Of a DNA stretch of 30,069 bases, positions 7,105 through 18,719 are shown piece after piece. This DNA comes from Planctomycetota bacterium (GTDB taxonomy: Bacteria; Planctomycetota; Planctomycetia; Pirellulales; Thermoguttaceae). A program made the translations under genes and the position numbers. Position 1 is the stretch's first letter; every line of letters starts with the position of its first letter. The DNA lies in contig JAJYGU010000114.1 of NCBI GenBank assembly GCA_021784975.1, positions 1 through 30,069 of the forward strand. Reading direction: 5' to 3'. The notes under the pieces were generated by a model that saw only the letters and a program-made list of their open reading frames with translations, was not told where the DNA came from and ran no database searches.

Positions 7105-8499
7105 ATGCGCTGGCCGATCCGATTTCAACTGCTGCTGCCTAACCTCTCCGTGGTGGTGTTGGCGATTGCGGTGGCGGTGACGCTGAGCGCCTATTTCGGT
7201 GTCAGCCGAACACGGGATGCGCAGGAGGAAAATCTGCGCCGCGTGGTGGCCACGCTGGCCGAGGCCAAGTTCCCGTTGAGCGAACCGGTGCTGCGCCAGA
7301 TGCGCGGACTGTCCGGAGCCGACTTCGTGTTTTTCGACCGGCAGGAGTCGCTGCGGGCCAGCACCTTGCGGCTGAGCGATATCGAAATGGTGCGTCTGCT
7401 GGGGATCCCGGAAGAAGATTCCGGTACCCGCCTGGCAACCAGCCCCAGCATCGCGCTGGCGGGGCGGGCCTATTTGGGCCAACGGGTGGCGGTGGCATCA
7501 CACGATCCCCTGTCCCCGGCCGGTTCGCTGGTGGTCTTGTATCCGAAGGACCTGTGGTGGGAAGGCGTGCGGCAGGCGGTGTATCCCGCCGTCTTGGTGG
7601 GCGGGGTGGCGGTGGCGGTCGTGGTGCTGGTCGCCACCTGGCTGGCGAACCGCTTTGTACGGCCCATCCACGACCTCCGCCGCCAAGCCGTCGCGATTGC
7701 CCGGGGCGAGTTCCAACCGATGAACGTCGCGCCGCGCAACGACGAGATCCGTGACCTGGCCACCTCGATCAATCAGATGGCCGAGCAACTCGGCTGCTTC
7801 GAACACCAGGTGCGGCGTCACGAGCAACTGCGAATCCTCGGACAGCTTAGTGCCGGCATGGCCCACCAGTTACGCAACGCCGCCACCGGCGGGCGCATGG
7901 CGATCGAACTGCACCAACGCGATTGCCAGGGCCGCGACGGCGAATCGCTGGAGGTGGCCTTGCGTCAGCTCTGCTTGATGGAGTCGTACTTGCAGCGCTT
8001 TCTGGCCGTCGGCCGGACCGAGGCGGCTGCGTTTCACCCCCTCTGCTTGCCCAGCGTGGTCCGCAGCGCGGTCGCGCTGGCCCAGCCCACCTGCGCCCAC
8101 GCCGGGGTCGAGCTTGTTTTTCGCGAGCCCCCCCTGCCCTTCCGAATTCAGGGCGAGGCCGACGCCCTGCGGCAACTCCTCCTGAATCTGGTGCTCAACG
8201 CCGTCGAGGCGGTGGGCGAAGAGCATCCGGCGGCCGCACCGCCGCGGATCATCGTTGACATCGAGCGGCAGAGGGAGGATTGCGTCGCCGTGTGCGTGCG
8301 CGACACGGGTCCCGGCCCGGCCGCCGAGATTGCCGGTCGCCTGTTCGAGCCATTCGTCACCAGCAAGCCGCAAGGCACCGGCCTGGGTCTCTACGTTGCC
8401 CGCCAGGTGGCCGAAGCCCACCACGGCTCGCTCCAATGGCAACGCGCCCATAACGAAACCTGTTTCTCAGTCCTGCTCCCCCTGATCTCTGATCTCTGA
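7105..8499 (+). CDS. HAMP-domain sensor histidine kinase (NtrB-like)
   Basis: 464 residues from the ATG at 7105, chosen because the first transmembrane helix (LLLPNLSVVVLAIAVAV) follows directly; the frame is open upstream but not protein-like. Order: TM1 (about 8-30), an extracytoplasmic sensor region, TM2 (about 158-180), HAMP, a dimerisation helix with phospho-acceptor His254 in GMAHQLRN, then the ATPase with N box (LLLNLVLNAVEAV), G1 (DTGPG) and G2 (GTGLGL). It should phosphorylate the response regulator that starts 16 bases downstream. The last residues (LISDL, then stop) are encoded by a heptamer array (8482-8509), so the natural C-terminus may have been replaced. The signal sensed is unknown. 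Confidence 0.9.
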   Translation: MRWPIRFQLLLPNLSVVVLAIAVAVTLSAYFGVSRTRDAQEENLRRVVATLAEAKFPLSEPVLRQMRGLSGADFVFFDRQESLRASTLRLSDIEMVRLLGIPEEDSGTRLATSPSIALAGRAYLGQRVAVASHDPLSPAGSLVVLYPKDLWWEGVRQAVYPAVLVGGVAVAVVVLVATWLANRFVRPIHDLRRQAVAIARGEFQPMNVAPRNDEIRDLATSINQMAEQLGCFEHQVRRHEQLRILGQLSAGMAHQLRNAATGGRMAIELHQRDCQGRDGESLEVALRQLCLMESYLQRFLAVGRTEAAAFHPLCLPSVVRSAVALAQPTCAHAGVELVFREPPLPFRIQGEADALRQLLLNLVLNAVEAVGEEHPAAAPPRIIVDIERQREDCVAVCVRDTGPGPAAEIAGRLFEPFVTSKPQGTGLGLYVARQVAEAHHGSLQWQRAHNETCFSVLLPLISDL

Positions 8500-8509
8500 C
8501 CTCTGACCC
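8482..8509 (+). repeat. Four tandem heptamers, CTGA(T/C)CT, at the kinase-regulator junction
   Basis: Four units run in tandem: CTGATCT, CTGATCT, CTGACCT, CTGACCC. They encode the last codons and stop of the kinase gene and the spacer before the regulator. The reverse complement (AGAGGTC in another phase) recurs at 9765-9792 and 23401-23435. Confidence 0.75.
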
Positions 8510-8515
8510 CTCGCC

Positions 8516-10063
8516 ATGTCCCATCTCTTGATCGTTGACGACGAACAAAGTATCTGCTGGGGGCTCTCGAAGCTCGCCGAGGGACTGGGCCACACCGCGG
8601 TGGCGGCCGCATCCGCGGAGCAGGCCTTCGACGCCGCCCAACGGCAACCTCCGGATGTCATCATCCTCGACGTGCGTCTGCCCGGCATGAGCGGGCTGAG
8701 CGCCATGCAGCGATTCCGGCAGTCGCTGGGCTCAGTGCCGATCATCCTGATTACGGCCTTTGGTGAACTGGACACCGCGGTCGAAGCCGTCCGCAACGGG
8801 GCGTTTGAATATCTGCTGAAGCCGTTCGACCTGGAAGTGGCCCAACGGACGATCGACCGCGCGGTGCAAAGCCTCCGTAGCCCGCCGCAGACCCCCCTGC
8901 CCTCCGCGCCGGAGCACGACGGTCCCTGGATCGTCGGTCACTCGCCGGCCATGCAGCAGGTGTTCAAGCAGATCGCCATGGTCGCCCCTTCGGAGGTCTG
9001 CGTCCATCTGCACGGCGAGAGCGGTTCCGGCAAGGAGTTGGTGGCCCGTGCCCTCCACTATTACAGCCGTCGCGGGGAGGGACCGTTTGTGGCCGTCAAC
9101 GTGGCCTCGCTCAGTCCGTCGCTGGCGGAGAGCGAACTGTTCGGGCATGCCCGCGGGGCGTTCACCGGCGCCAATCAGCCGCACCTAGGGTTGTTGGAAC
9201 AAGCCGACGGCGGGACCATCTTCCTCGACGAGGTGGCCGACATCCCGCCGGCCCTGCAAGTGAAGCTTCTACGGGTCTTGGAACATGGCGAACTGACCCC
9301 GGTCGGCGGCAATCGAGTGGTGCGGAGCGATTTTCGCCTGATTTCGGCCACCCACCAGGACCTCGCCCGACGGGTGGCCGAGGGCGCATTCCGCCACGAT
9401 CTCTACTACCGGCTGATGACCTTTGCCATCGAGATTCCGCCGTTGCGGCAGCGGCCCGAAGACATCCCCGAGCTGGCAGACCATTTCTTGAGAAAAGGGG
9501 ATAAGTCCAATTTCCAGGAAGCCGGGCAGCGAGGTTCGCAAGAGGGGGCAGGCACTGTCGCCTCGTCCCGTTTGGGCCGGGCAGTGGCGAACATTCGGAT
9601 CGAGCCGGCGCCGTTTTCTATCTCGCCTGAGGCCCTGGCTGAGTTGCGCTCGCGGCCGTGGTTCGGCAATGTGCGTGAACTGCGTAATGCCATCGAACAT
9701 GCCATGATCCTCGCTCGCAGCGGCGTGATCGCGCCGGAGCATCTGCCTCCACCGATGACCGAGCAGAGGTCAGAGGTCCGAGGTCAGGGGGCAGGGGCAA
9801 TCGGCCGCAACGCTGATGAGCCGCGCAACCTGGAGGAAGCGATCGTGGCCCTGGTGCGCCGTTGGGCCGAGCTGCAGTTTGAAGACCCGACCGCCGCCCA
9901 ACATCTTTACGATCGACTGCTGAAGGTAATCGAGCCACCGCTCTTGCAAACCGCCATGGACCGCTGCAGGGGGCAATACCTGGCTGCCGCCCGCTGCCTC
10001 GGCCTGCACCGCACCACCCTCCGCAAGAAGTTCGAGGACTTGGAGGGTGGGAAGAGAGTTTAG
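8516..10063 (+). CDS. NtrC-family sigma54-dependent response regulator
   Basis: 515 residues. The receiver domain has the acidic pair Asp8-Asp9, phospho-acceptor Asp52 (IILDVRLPG) and the conserved Lys in LLKPFD. The AAA+ domain carries Walker A GESGSGKE (about 167-174), the sigma54-contact loop GAFTGA, and Walker B TIFLDEVAD. The C-terminus is a Fis-type helix-turn-helix (AAARCLGLHRTTLRKKFEDL). It should activate sigma54 promoters in response to the kinase encoded just upstream. Two stretches look inserted: about residues 327-358 between DHFLRKG and IEPAPFSISPEAL, which holds a degenerate GGGGCAGGCAC word, and residues 417-426, encoded by AGAGGTC heptamers in the linker before the DNA-binding domain. 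Neither breaks a core motif. Target genes cannot be told from the sequence. Confidence 0.93.
   Translation: MSHLLIVDDEQSICWGLSKLAEGLGHTAVAAASAEQAFDAAQRQPPDVIILDVRLPGMSGLSAMQRFRQSLGSVPIILITAFGELDTAVEAVRNGAFEYLLKPFDLEVAQRTIDRAVQSLRSPPQTPLPSAPEHDGPWIVGHSPAMQQVFKQIAMVAPSEVCVHLHGESGSGKELVARALHYYSRRGEGPFVAVNVASLSPSLAESELFGHARGAFTGANQPHLGLLEQADGGTIFLDEVADIPPALQVKLLRVLEHGELTPVGGNRVVRSDFRLISATHQDLARRVAEGAFRHDLYYRLMTFAIEIPPLRQRPEDIPELADHFLRKGDKSNFQEAGQRGSQEGAGTVASSRLGRAVANIRIEPAPFSISPEALAELRSRPWFGNVRELRNAIEHAMILARSGVIAPEHLPPPMTEQRSEVRGQGAGAIGRNADEPRNLEEAIVALVRRWAELQFEDPTAAQHLYDRLLKVIEPPLLQTAMDRCRGQYLAAARCLGLHRTTLRKKFEDLEGGKRV
9765..9792 (+). repeat. AGAGGTC heptamer array inside the response-regulator gene
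   Basis: Units AGAGGTC, AGAGGTC, CGAGGTC and AGGGGGC follow one another, then AGGGG. They are translated as part of QRSEVRGQGAGA between the AAA+ and DNA-binding domains. Confidence 0.7.
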
Positions 10064-10086
10064 CGCGGATGATTCACCGCCACATC

Positions 10087-10147
10087 GTAACCCGAAGCGT
10101 GAGCGAGGACGGCCACAAGACTTACCCTCGCTTACGCTTCGGGTTTC
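10087..10147. repeat. GTAACCCGAAGCG-type palindrome, copy 2; possible bidirectional terminator
   Basis: Arms 10087-10108 and 10126-10147 are inverted repeats with two mismatches, related to the element at 6749-6806. It lies between the converging regulator and hrpA genes, where a strong hairpin could end transcription from both sides. Confidence 0.75.
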
Positions 10148-10239
10148 GATTTCGCACTCTGCGCGGCGACCATCCGGCGGCATGAATAATCCGAGTTAGT
10201 GCGGCGGGTGACAGAAGTGGCAAGCGGCGCCGATCCGTT

Positions 10240-14526
<4,287 letters not shown>

Positions 14527-14550
14527 GTCGCGGACCGATTCTTGTGTCGG

Positions 14551-15039
14551 CTACCCCCACCCCTCGCCGATCGTCTCCAGAGCCGCACGGACTACCTCGT
14601 CATCCAAGTAGAAGCCAACCGCTCGCAGTGCTTTCAGCACGTCGGTTGCGGAGGGGATGATCGCTTTTCTTTTCGCTCGAAGCACCACCGCCAGGGTTCC
14701 GATTGCGTCGATTCCCAGCGACTTGGCACAGGCGCGTGCCGCCGAGTCGTCGATCACCGTGGTCAACTTCCGTTGGGCCGCCAAGGAGAGAACAGCGGTT
14801 TCCCCTGTTCCAAGGCCCCATTCGAGCAAGCTTGGCGGAATATCGGGGCAGGCGACCCGGTGCCCCCAGCCGCTCTGGACAGCCTGGCGAGCCGGATCGG
14901 CCGGTGGGCCTGCGAGAATCTCCGTCGCAACCGCTTCCGGTATCAACAGTTCCCGGCAGGATCGCTCAAGCAGGTGAAGATGCTGTGCCTTCGCCAACGC
15001 GATCACCGGCGAGGCGTTGACCACCCAGATGTCAGTCAC
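14551..15039 (-). CDS. DUF3368-type PIN-domain toxin
   Basis: 162 residues. The N-terminus (IWVVNASPVIALAKAQHLHLL) is typical of DUF3368 PIN-like nucleases, with Asn/Ser where classical PIN proteins start with Asp. GTGETAVLSLA supplies a conserved acidic residue and VIDDSAARACAKSLG another Asp pair. FYLDDEVV lies near the C-terminus. PIN toxins cleave RNA; activity of this subfamily is inferred. Its ATG overlaps the last 8 bases of the upstream UPF0175 gene, so translation is probably coupled, the usual antitoxin-first order. hrpA starts 24 bases after its stop and might share the transcript. Confidence 0.88.
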   Translation of the reverse strand: MTDIWVVNASPVIALAKAQHLHLLERSCRELLIPEAVATEILAGPPADPARQAVQSGWGHRVACPDIPPSLLEWGLGTGETAVLSLAAQRKLTTVIDDSAARACAKSLGIDAIGTLAVVLRAKRKAIIPSATDVLKALRAVGFYLDDEVVRAALETIGEGWG

Positions 15040-15283
15040 GGCCGGCTTCCTCCACGGCTTCCTGCGCTGTGTACTGGAAAGGCGACACGCCGAACTGCCT
15101 TAGCGCCGCCAGGAATTCCGCCCGGGAGAGACCGGCAATCTTGGCCGCCCGTTCCTGAGACACTCGCCGCAACTCATACCATTTCACGGCGGCTGCCAGC
15201 CGCAACTCGCGCGCAAAGTTCTCAGGGTCCGTGCGGAGCGCGCCCAGCGCCTCTTCCGGCATATCCAGTGTCATGTGGAGCAT
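15032..15283 (-). CDS. UPF0175 family antitoxin
   Basis: 83 residues. LRLAAAVKWYELRRVSQERAAKIAGLSRAEFLAALRQFGV matches the UPF0175 pattern: a helix, then a helix-turn-helix-like 'AKIAGLSRAEF', then the short C-terminal 'FQYTAQEAVEEAG' tail (shown here as separate motifs at residues about 31-50, 50-70 and 70-83). UPF0175 proteins are paired with DUF3368 toxins, as here. The start at 15283 is preferred because a purine-rich AGAAAGAGA lies about 8 bases upstream and a good sigma70-like promoter lies just before that; an ATG at 15274 is also possible. Longer frames reaching 15418 run through the promoter and are rejected. Confidence 0.85.
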   Translation of the reverse strand: MLHMTLDMPEEALGALRTDPENFARELRLAAAVKWYELRRVSQERAAKIAGLSRAEFLAALRQFGVSPFQYTAQEAVEEAGRD

Positions 15284-15316
15284 GAGGGCATCTCTTTCTT
15301 CTGCTTCGATACACTC

Positions 15317-15344
15317 ATTATACATGTTGCCGCCTTGTCCCCAA
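15317..15344 (-). promoter_or_regulatory. Sigma70-type promoter for the UPF0175/DUF3368 operon
   Basis: On minus, TTGGGG (15344-15339), 16 bases, then a perfect TATAAT (15322-15317), ending 33 bases before the chosen antitoxin start. The MFS remnant starts divergently just beyond it. Confidence 0.6.
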
Positions 15345-15378
15345 AGTCGCGCATCCGTAGACTTGGGGAGGACGAGTG

Positions 15379-15726
15379 ATGGCTCAAGCTGGGACGGGAA
15401 TACAGCGTGGCGAGCCAATTCTGAGCGACATCCCGGGCCGCTTGGACGCCCTGCCCTGGAGCCGCTGGCACCTGCTGATCGTGCTGGCGCTGGGAATCAC
15501 CTGGGTGTTGGACGGGCTGGAGATCACGCTGGCCGGGGCAGCGGGCGCTACGCTCATGGATCGGCGGGCATTGGGGCTGACGGAGTTTCAGGTCGGGCTA
15601 TCGGCCACCTTCTACCTGGCCGGCGCTCTGCTGATGCTGTTGGCCGCCGGCTGCGAAGCCATTCTGGGCGTCAAGGCCGAACGCCGGTCGCTGGAAGACA
15701 TCGCCCCGCCGCTGTCCAGCGGCTAG
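15379..15726 (+). pseudogene. MFS transporter remnant with a large internal deletion
   Basis: 115 codons, intact frame, with a good Shine-Dalgarno (GGGGAGGA, about 6 bases before the ATG). The first part (RLDALPWSRWHLLIVLALGI ... LTEFQVGLSATFYLAGA) is the N-terminus and first two helices of a sugar-phosphate-like MFS carrier. It then runs straight into CEAILGVKAERRSLEDIAPP, which looks like the cytoplasmic tail normally found at the C-terminus of such carriers. Roughly 300 or more residues would be missing, since full-length carriers have about 400-500. With only about two helices it cannot be a normal transporter. Its stop overlaps by 4 bases the stop of the converging nucleotidyltransferase gene. 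Whether the short protein is still made is unknown. Confidence 0.7.
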
Positions 15727-16256
15727 GCGGTGCCGGCGACTTTCTTGGCCACGCCGTCGGGTAGCAGCTTCCGCAGTTCGGGATGCGATTCGACCAATCG
15801 CAGGATATCGGTCAAATCCTTTTGTCGCTGGCTTGCTCGTCGTTCCGGGTCGCGCCACGCCTTGATTTTTCCTCGCAGAGTATCCTCCAGGCTTGCCACC
15901 CGCAGGAGGATGCCATGCACGTCGGCCGCTACGGCGCCGGCGGGGAAGCCCTCGTAAAACGGCTCGGTGCTGATCTGCACGCTGACCTTGGAATGCCCTT
16001 TCAGGTTCACCGACCAAGCGAATCGGGCAGCCTGGAAGCCGACGGCCTCCAGGGCCTGAACCGCCTCGTCGACGCGATCGGTCGCGACCACCAACTCAAC
16101 GTCGGCGGTGGTCATGGCCTCCTGCGCCCAATGATTGACGGCCAGACCACCGATCATGCACCAGGGGATTTCGCGGCGTTCGAGGGTCTCAACCAGCAGC
16201 AGGACATCGCCCCCACCGCCCGCCGTTTGCCAATCGTAGAACTGCCGACCGGTCAT
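15723..16256 (-). CDS. Nucleotidyltransferase-fold protein (DUF6036/AbiEii-like)
   Basis: 177 residues. The N-terminal part has the nucleotidyltransferase pattern MIGGLAVNHWAQEAMTTADV followed by ELVV: a GG-x-A motif, then an acidic pair on the next strand (Asp-Val-Glu). A helical segment with DLTDILRLVESHPELRKLLP follows, typical of minimal nucleotidyltransferases that act as toxins or are paired with small partners. It starts 21 bases after aroB with an AAGGA ribosome site 8 bases upstream, so it looks like the last gene of an epmA-aroB operon. No partner antitoxin is seen beside it. The exact family is uncertain and a metabolic role cannot be excluded. Confidence 0.7.
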   Translation of the reverse strand: MTGRQFYDWQTAGGGGDVLLLVETLERREIPWCMIGGLAVNHWAQEAMTTADVELVVATDRVDEAVQALEAVGFQAARFAWSVNLKGHSKVSVQISTEPFYEGFPAGAVAADVHGILLRVASLEDTLRGKIKAWRDPERRASQRQKDLTDILRLVESHPELRKLLPDGVAKKVAGTA

Positions 16257-16277
16257 CGCTTGGTCCTTCTTCTTGTG

Positions 16278-17369
16278 TCAGCCCTGCAGCGCCGCCCGAA
16301 TATCGGCCGGCTCGACGCCTCCGACCAGTTCGGCGTGCCCCAGGCGGCTGGGCAAGACGACCTTGAGCGCCCCGTGCTGCACCTTCTTGTCGTGCATCAT
16401 CGATTCGACAATCTGCTTTGGGTCCAGGTCCGGCACGGCGACGGGCAGGCCGAGCGATTCCAGCAGGCGTGTCAGCCGCTGGGTGAGTTGGGCATCGATC
16501 CGTTTGAGCCTTTGGGCCAGCCGGGCTGCGCATACCATGCCGATCGAGACCGCCTCGCCGTGCAGCAGCTTGCCGTAGCCCGAGAGCGACTCGAAGGCGT
16601 GGCCGAAGGTGTGGCCGAGGTTCAACACTGCCCGCAGGCCGCTCTCCTCGCGCTCGTCCTGCTCGACCACGTCGGCCTTGAGCCGGCAGCAGCGGGCGAT
16701 GACGTGGCCGAGGACCTTGGGGTCGTGCTCAAGCAGGCCGGCGACATTCGCCTCCAGATAATCGAACAGTTCAGAGTCGAGGATCATGCCGTACTTGACC
16801 ACCTCCGCCAGGCCGGAGCGAAACTCATTGGCCGGCAGGGTGGCCAGCGTGTCGGTGTCGATCAGCACCCCTAGCGGCTGCCAAAAGGCCCCGACCATGT
16901 TCTTGGCCTCCGGCAGGTTGATGCCGACCTTGCCGCCGACGGAACTATCGACCTGCGCCAAGAGCGACGTGGGCACCTGAAGAAATCGCAGCCCGCGGGC
17001 GTAAGTGGCAGCCACGAAGCCGGCCAGATCGCCGATCACCCCTCCGCCGACCGCCGCCACCACCGTCTTACGATCGGCGCCGAGTTGGAGCAGCCCTTCC
17101 CACAGGGACGCCGCCACGTCGATCGACTTGCTCGGTTCGCCCGGCTCGATGCGGATCACATCGACATTGATCTCCTGCTGGCCGAGGCTTTCGGCGGCCC
17201 GCATGGCGTGCAGACGATGGACGTTCTCGTCGGTCAACAGCACGACGTGCGTTACCGTGGCCCGCTCGGTCAAGAAACGGCCGAGTTGATCGAGACTGCC
17301 GGCGCCGATTTCGATGTCGTAGCTTCGCTCGGCTAGATGGACGCGGACGGTGCGGGTGGTCTCGCTCAT
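16278..17369 (-). CDS. aroB: 3-dehydroquinate synthase
   Basis: 363 residues, normal family length. It converts DAHP to 3-dehydroquinate, the second step of the shikimate pathway, using NAD and a metal ion. Recognisable parts are LTDENVHRLHAM, the nucleotide-binding GGGVIGDLAGFVAATYARG, LQVPTSLLAQVDSSVGGKVG, NMVGAFWQP, and the metal-ligand histidines in LNLGHTFGHAFE and LLHGEAVSIGM. An AGGA ribosome site lies 5 bases before the ATG. It begins 11 bases after the epmA stop, so the two are probably co-transcribed, although there is no obvious metabolic link. Confidence 0.97.
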   Translation of the reverse strand: MSETTRTVRVHLAERSYDIEIGAGSLDQLGRFLTERATVTHVVLLTDENVHRLHAMRAAESLGQQEINVDVIRIEPGEPSKSIDVAASLWEGLLQLGADRKTVVAAVGGGVIGDLAGFVAATYARGLRFLQVPTSLLAQVDSSVGGKVGINLPEAKNMVGAFWQPLGVLIDTDTLATLPANEFRSGLAEVVKYGMILDSELFDYLEANVAGLLEHDPKVLGHVIARCCRLKADVVEQDEREESGLRAVLNLGHTFGHAFESLSGYGKLLHGEAVSIGMVCAARLAQRLKRIDAQLTQRLTRLLESLGLPVAVPDLDPKQIVESMMHDKKVQHGALKVVLPSRLGHAELVGGVEPADIRAALQG

Positions 17370-17380
17370 GAGGTCCTATT

Positions 17381-18625
17381 CTACGCCCGATGGAAGGGGA
17401 ACGCCATCACCTCGGCAATGCTGGTGGCGCCGGCGGCCAGCATCACCAGGCGATCGAAGCCGAGGGCCACGCCAGTGGCCGCCGGCAGGCCGGACTGCAT
17501 AGCCTGAAGCAGGCGGCTTTCCTCGGGCAAGGCTTCTTTCTCTTCGGCGCGGCGCTGGGCGTTGGCCGCGGCGTTGCGCCGTCGCAGCTCCTGCGGATCG
17601 AGTAGTTCGTTATAGCCGTTGGCTAATTCGATGCCCGCCACGTATAACTCGAAGCGTTCGGCCACTGGCGGATCGTCGTGGCGGATGCGGGCCAAAGCGG
17701 CCTGGCTGGCGGGATAGTCGTAAAGCAGCGTCGGCCGTTCGAGGCCCAAGTGCGACTGGATACGCTCGACGAGGATCAGATCGAGCCAGCCGTCGCGATC
17801 CTCGGGCGGCATGGTTGCCGGGGCCTCGATGCCCAGCCTTCGGACCGCTTCGACCAATTGCCGGGCGTCAGCGGTATGCGGATCGAGGCCCGCATATTTT
17901 AGGAACGCTTCGCGGTAACTGATGCGTTCGGCCGGCCCCGCTGAAAAAAGGGGACAGGCACCTTTTGCCGCGACGCCTTTTCCTATGTTACGCGAACACG
18001 GGTCCCGAGCCAGCTTCTGACACCCGGCAAAAGGAGTCTGTCCCCTTTTCTCGAGCAGCATTTCGCACAGGTCGCTGGTCAGTTGCATCCCCTGCTCCAA
18101 CGACTCGCCCGGCTGATACCATTCGACTAGGGTGAACTCGGGGTTGTGCAGCGGACCGATTTCGTCCCGGCGAAAGACGCGCGCCACCTCGTAGATCGGC
18201 CCCGCGCCGGCCGCCAAGAGGCGCTTCATGGCGAACTCGGGCGAGGTTTGCAGCCAATAGCGAGAGGGATTGGGAATTAGGGATTGGGGATTAGTTACGG
18301 TCCCCCCTCTCTCCGGGAGAGGGCTAGGGTGAGGGCAGAAAGCTTGCTCGGGACTAGGAGTCGGATCGCGGCTCTGACCACTGTCAGCCGCCCTCGCCCC
18401 CGACCCCTCTCCCGCTTGCGAGACAGCGGAGATTTGCACTCGGAATGGATCCAGGTGCCGATCCACCACCGTATCGGCCGAGAGGATCGGCGTCTGCACC
18501 TCCAGAAAGCCGCGGGCGTCGAAGAACTCCCGCAGCCGGCGGAGGAATTCCGCCCGCAAGCGCAAGGTGTCCCAACTGGCCGTGGGACGAAAATCTCCAT
18601 TGGTGCTAGGTGTGTGCATTGCCAT
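17381..18625 (-). CDS. epmA: EF-P--(R)-beta-lysine ligase (EpmA/GenX/PoxA), with two in-frame insertions
   Basis: 414 residues against about 325 in E. coli. It is a stand-alone class II lysyl-tRNA-synthetase-like enzyme that joins beta-lysine to the conserved lysine of EF-P. Motifs present: motif 1 region FFDARGFLEVQTPILS, LQTSPEFAMKRLL, motif 2 VFRRDEIGPLHNPEFTLVEW, and motif 3 GVALGFDRLVMLAAG. The extra length is two blocks encoded by repeats. Residues about 68-121 lie between FRVQIS and YWLQTSPEF (elements 18304-18422 and 18265-18292). Residues about 193-227 lie between MLLEK and AERISYREAFLKY (element 17946-18049). All motifs remain intact. Its partners efp and epmB lie about 1.4-2 kb away. 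Confidence 0.95.
   Translation of the reverse strand: MAMHTPSTNGDFRPTASWDTLRLRAEFLRRLREFFDARGFLEVQTPILSADTVVDRHLDPFRVQISAVSQAGEGSGARAADSGQSRDPTPSPEQAFCPHPSPLPERGGTVTNPQSLIPNPSRYWLQTSPEFAMKRLLAAGAGPIYEVARVFRRDEIGPLHNPEFTLVEWYQPGESLEQGMQLTSDLCEMLLEKRGQTPFAGCQKLARDPCSRNIGKGVAAKGACPLFSAGPAERISYREAFLKYAGLDPHTADARQLVEAVRRLGIEAPATMPPEDRDGWLDLILVERIQSHLGLERPTLLYDYPASQAALARIRHDDPPVAERFELYVAGIELANGYNELLDPQELRRRNAAANAQRRAEEKEALPEESRLLQAMQSGLPAATGVALGFDRLVMLAAGATSIAEVMAFPFHRA
17946..18049. repeat. GGGGACAGGCACC palindrome inserted in frame in epmA
   Basis: Arms 17946-17970 and 18025-18049 (25 bases each) are inverted repeats with three mismatches. The left arm starts AAAAGGGGACAGGCACC and ends TTTTGCCG. 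The tip word GGGGACAGGCAC is shared with the palindrome in the hydrolase gene (5247-5327). The translation gives KRGQTPF at one end and GACPLFS at the other. Confidence 0.85.
18265..18292 (+). repeat. AGGGATT heptamer array inside epmA
   Basis: Tandem units AGGGATT, GGGAATT, AGGGATT, GGGGATT. They are translated on minus as NPQSLIPNPS next to the YWLQTSPEF motif. A shorter run of the reverse complement (ATCCCTAATCCCT) occurs near 23565 in the M16 gene. Confidence 0.65.
18304..18422. repeat. Composite CCCCTCTC...GTGAGGG inverted repeat inside epmA
   Basis: The left unit is CCCTCTCTCCGGGAGAGGG followed by CTAGGGTGAGGG. The right unit is its inverse: CCGCCCTCGCCC, then CGACCCCTCTCCCGC. This is the same layout as 12486-12665 in hrpA, with a different central segment. 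Confidence 0.75.
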
Positions 18626-18719
18626 CGTGCTGGCCGTGACAAGGCAGTACCACCGTCGGTGCCCTGAGAAGTACCGCTCGCTGCTTTACAGGTTGCCGGA
18701 ATCGAACTTGGCGATCAGA

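Noticed and set aside
6601..7482. 293-residue open frame on minus across the repeat and the kinase start
   Set aside because: It is antisense to the kinase and includes the palindrome translation (NPKRKRG); no protein family is recognisable.
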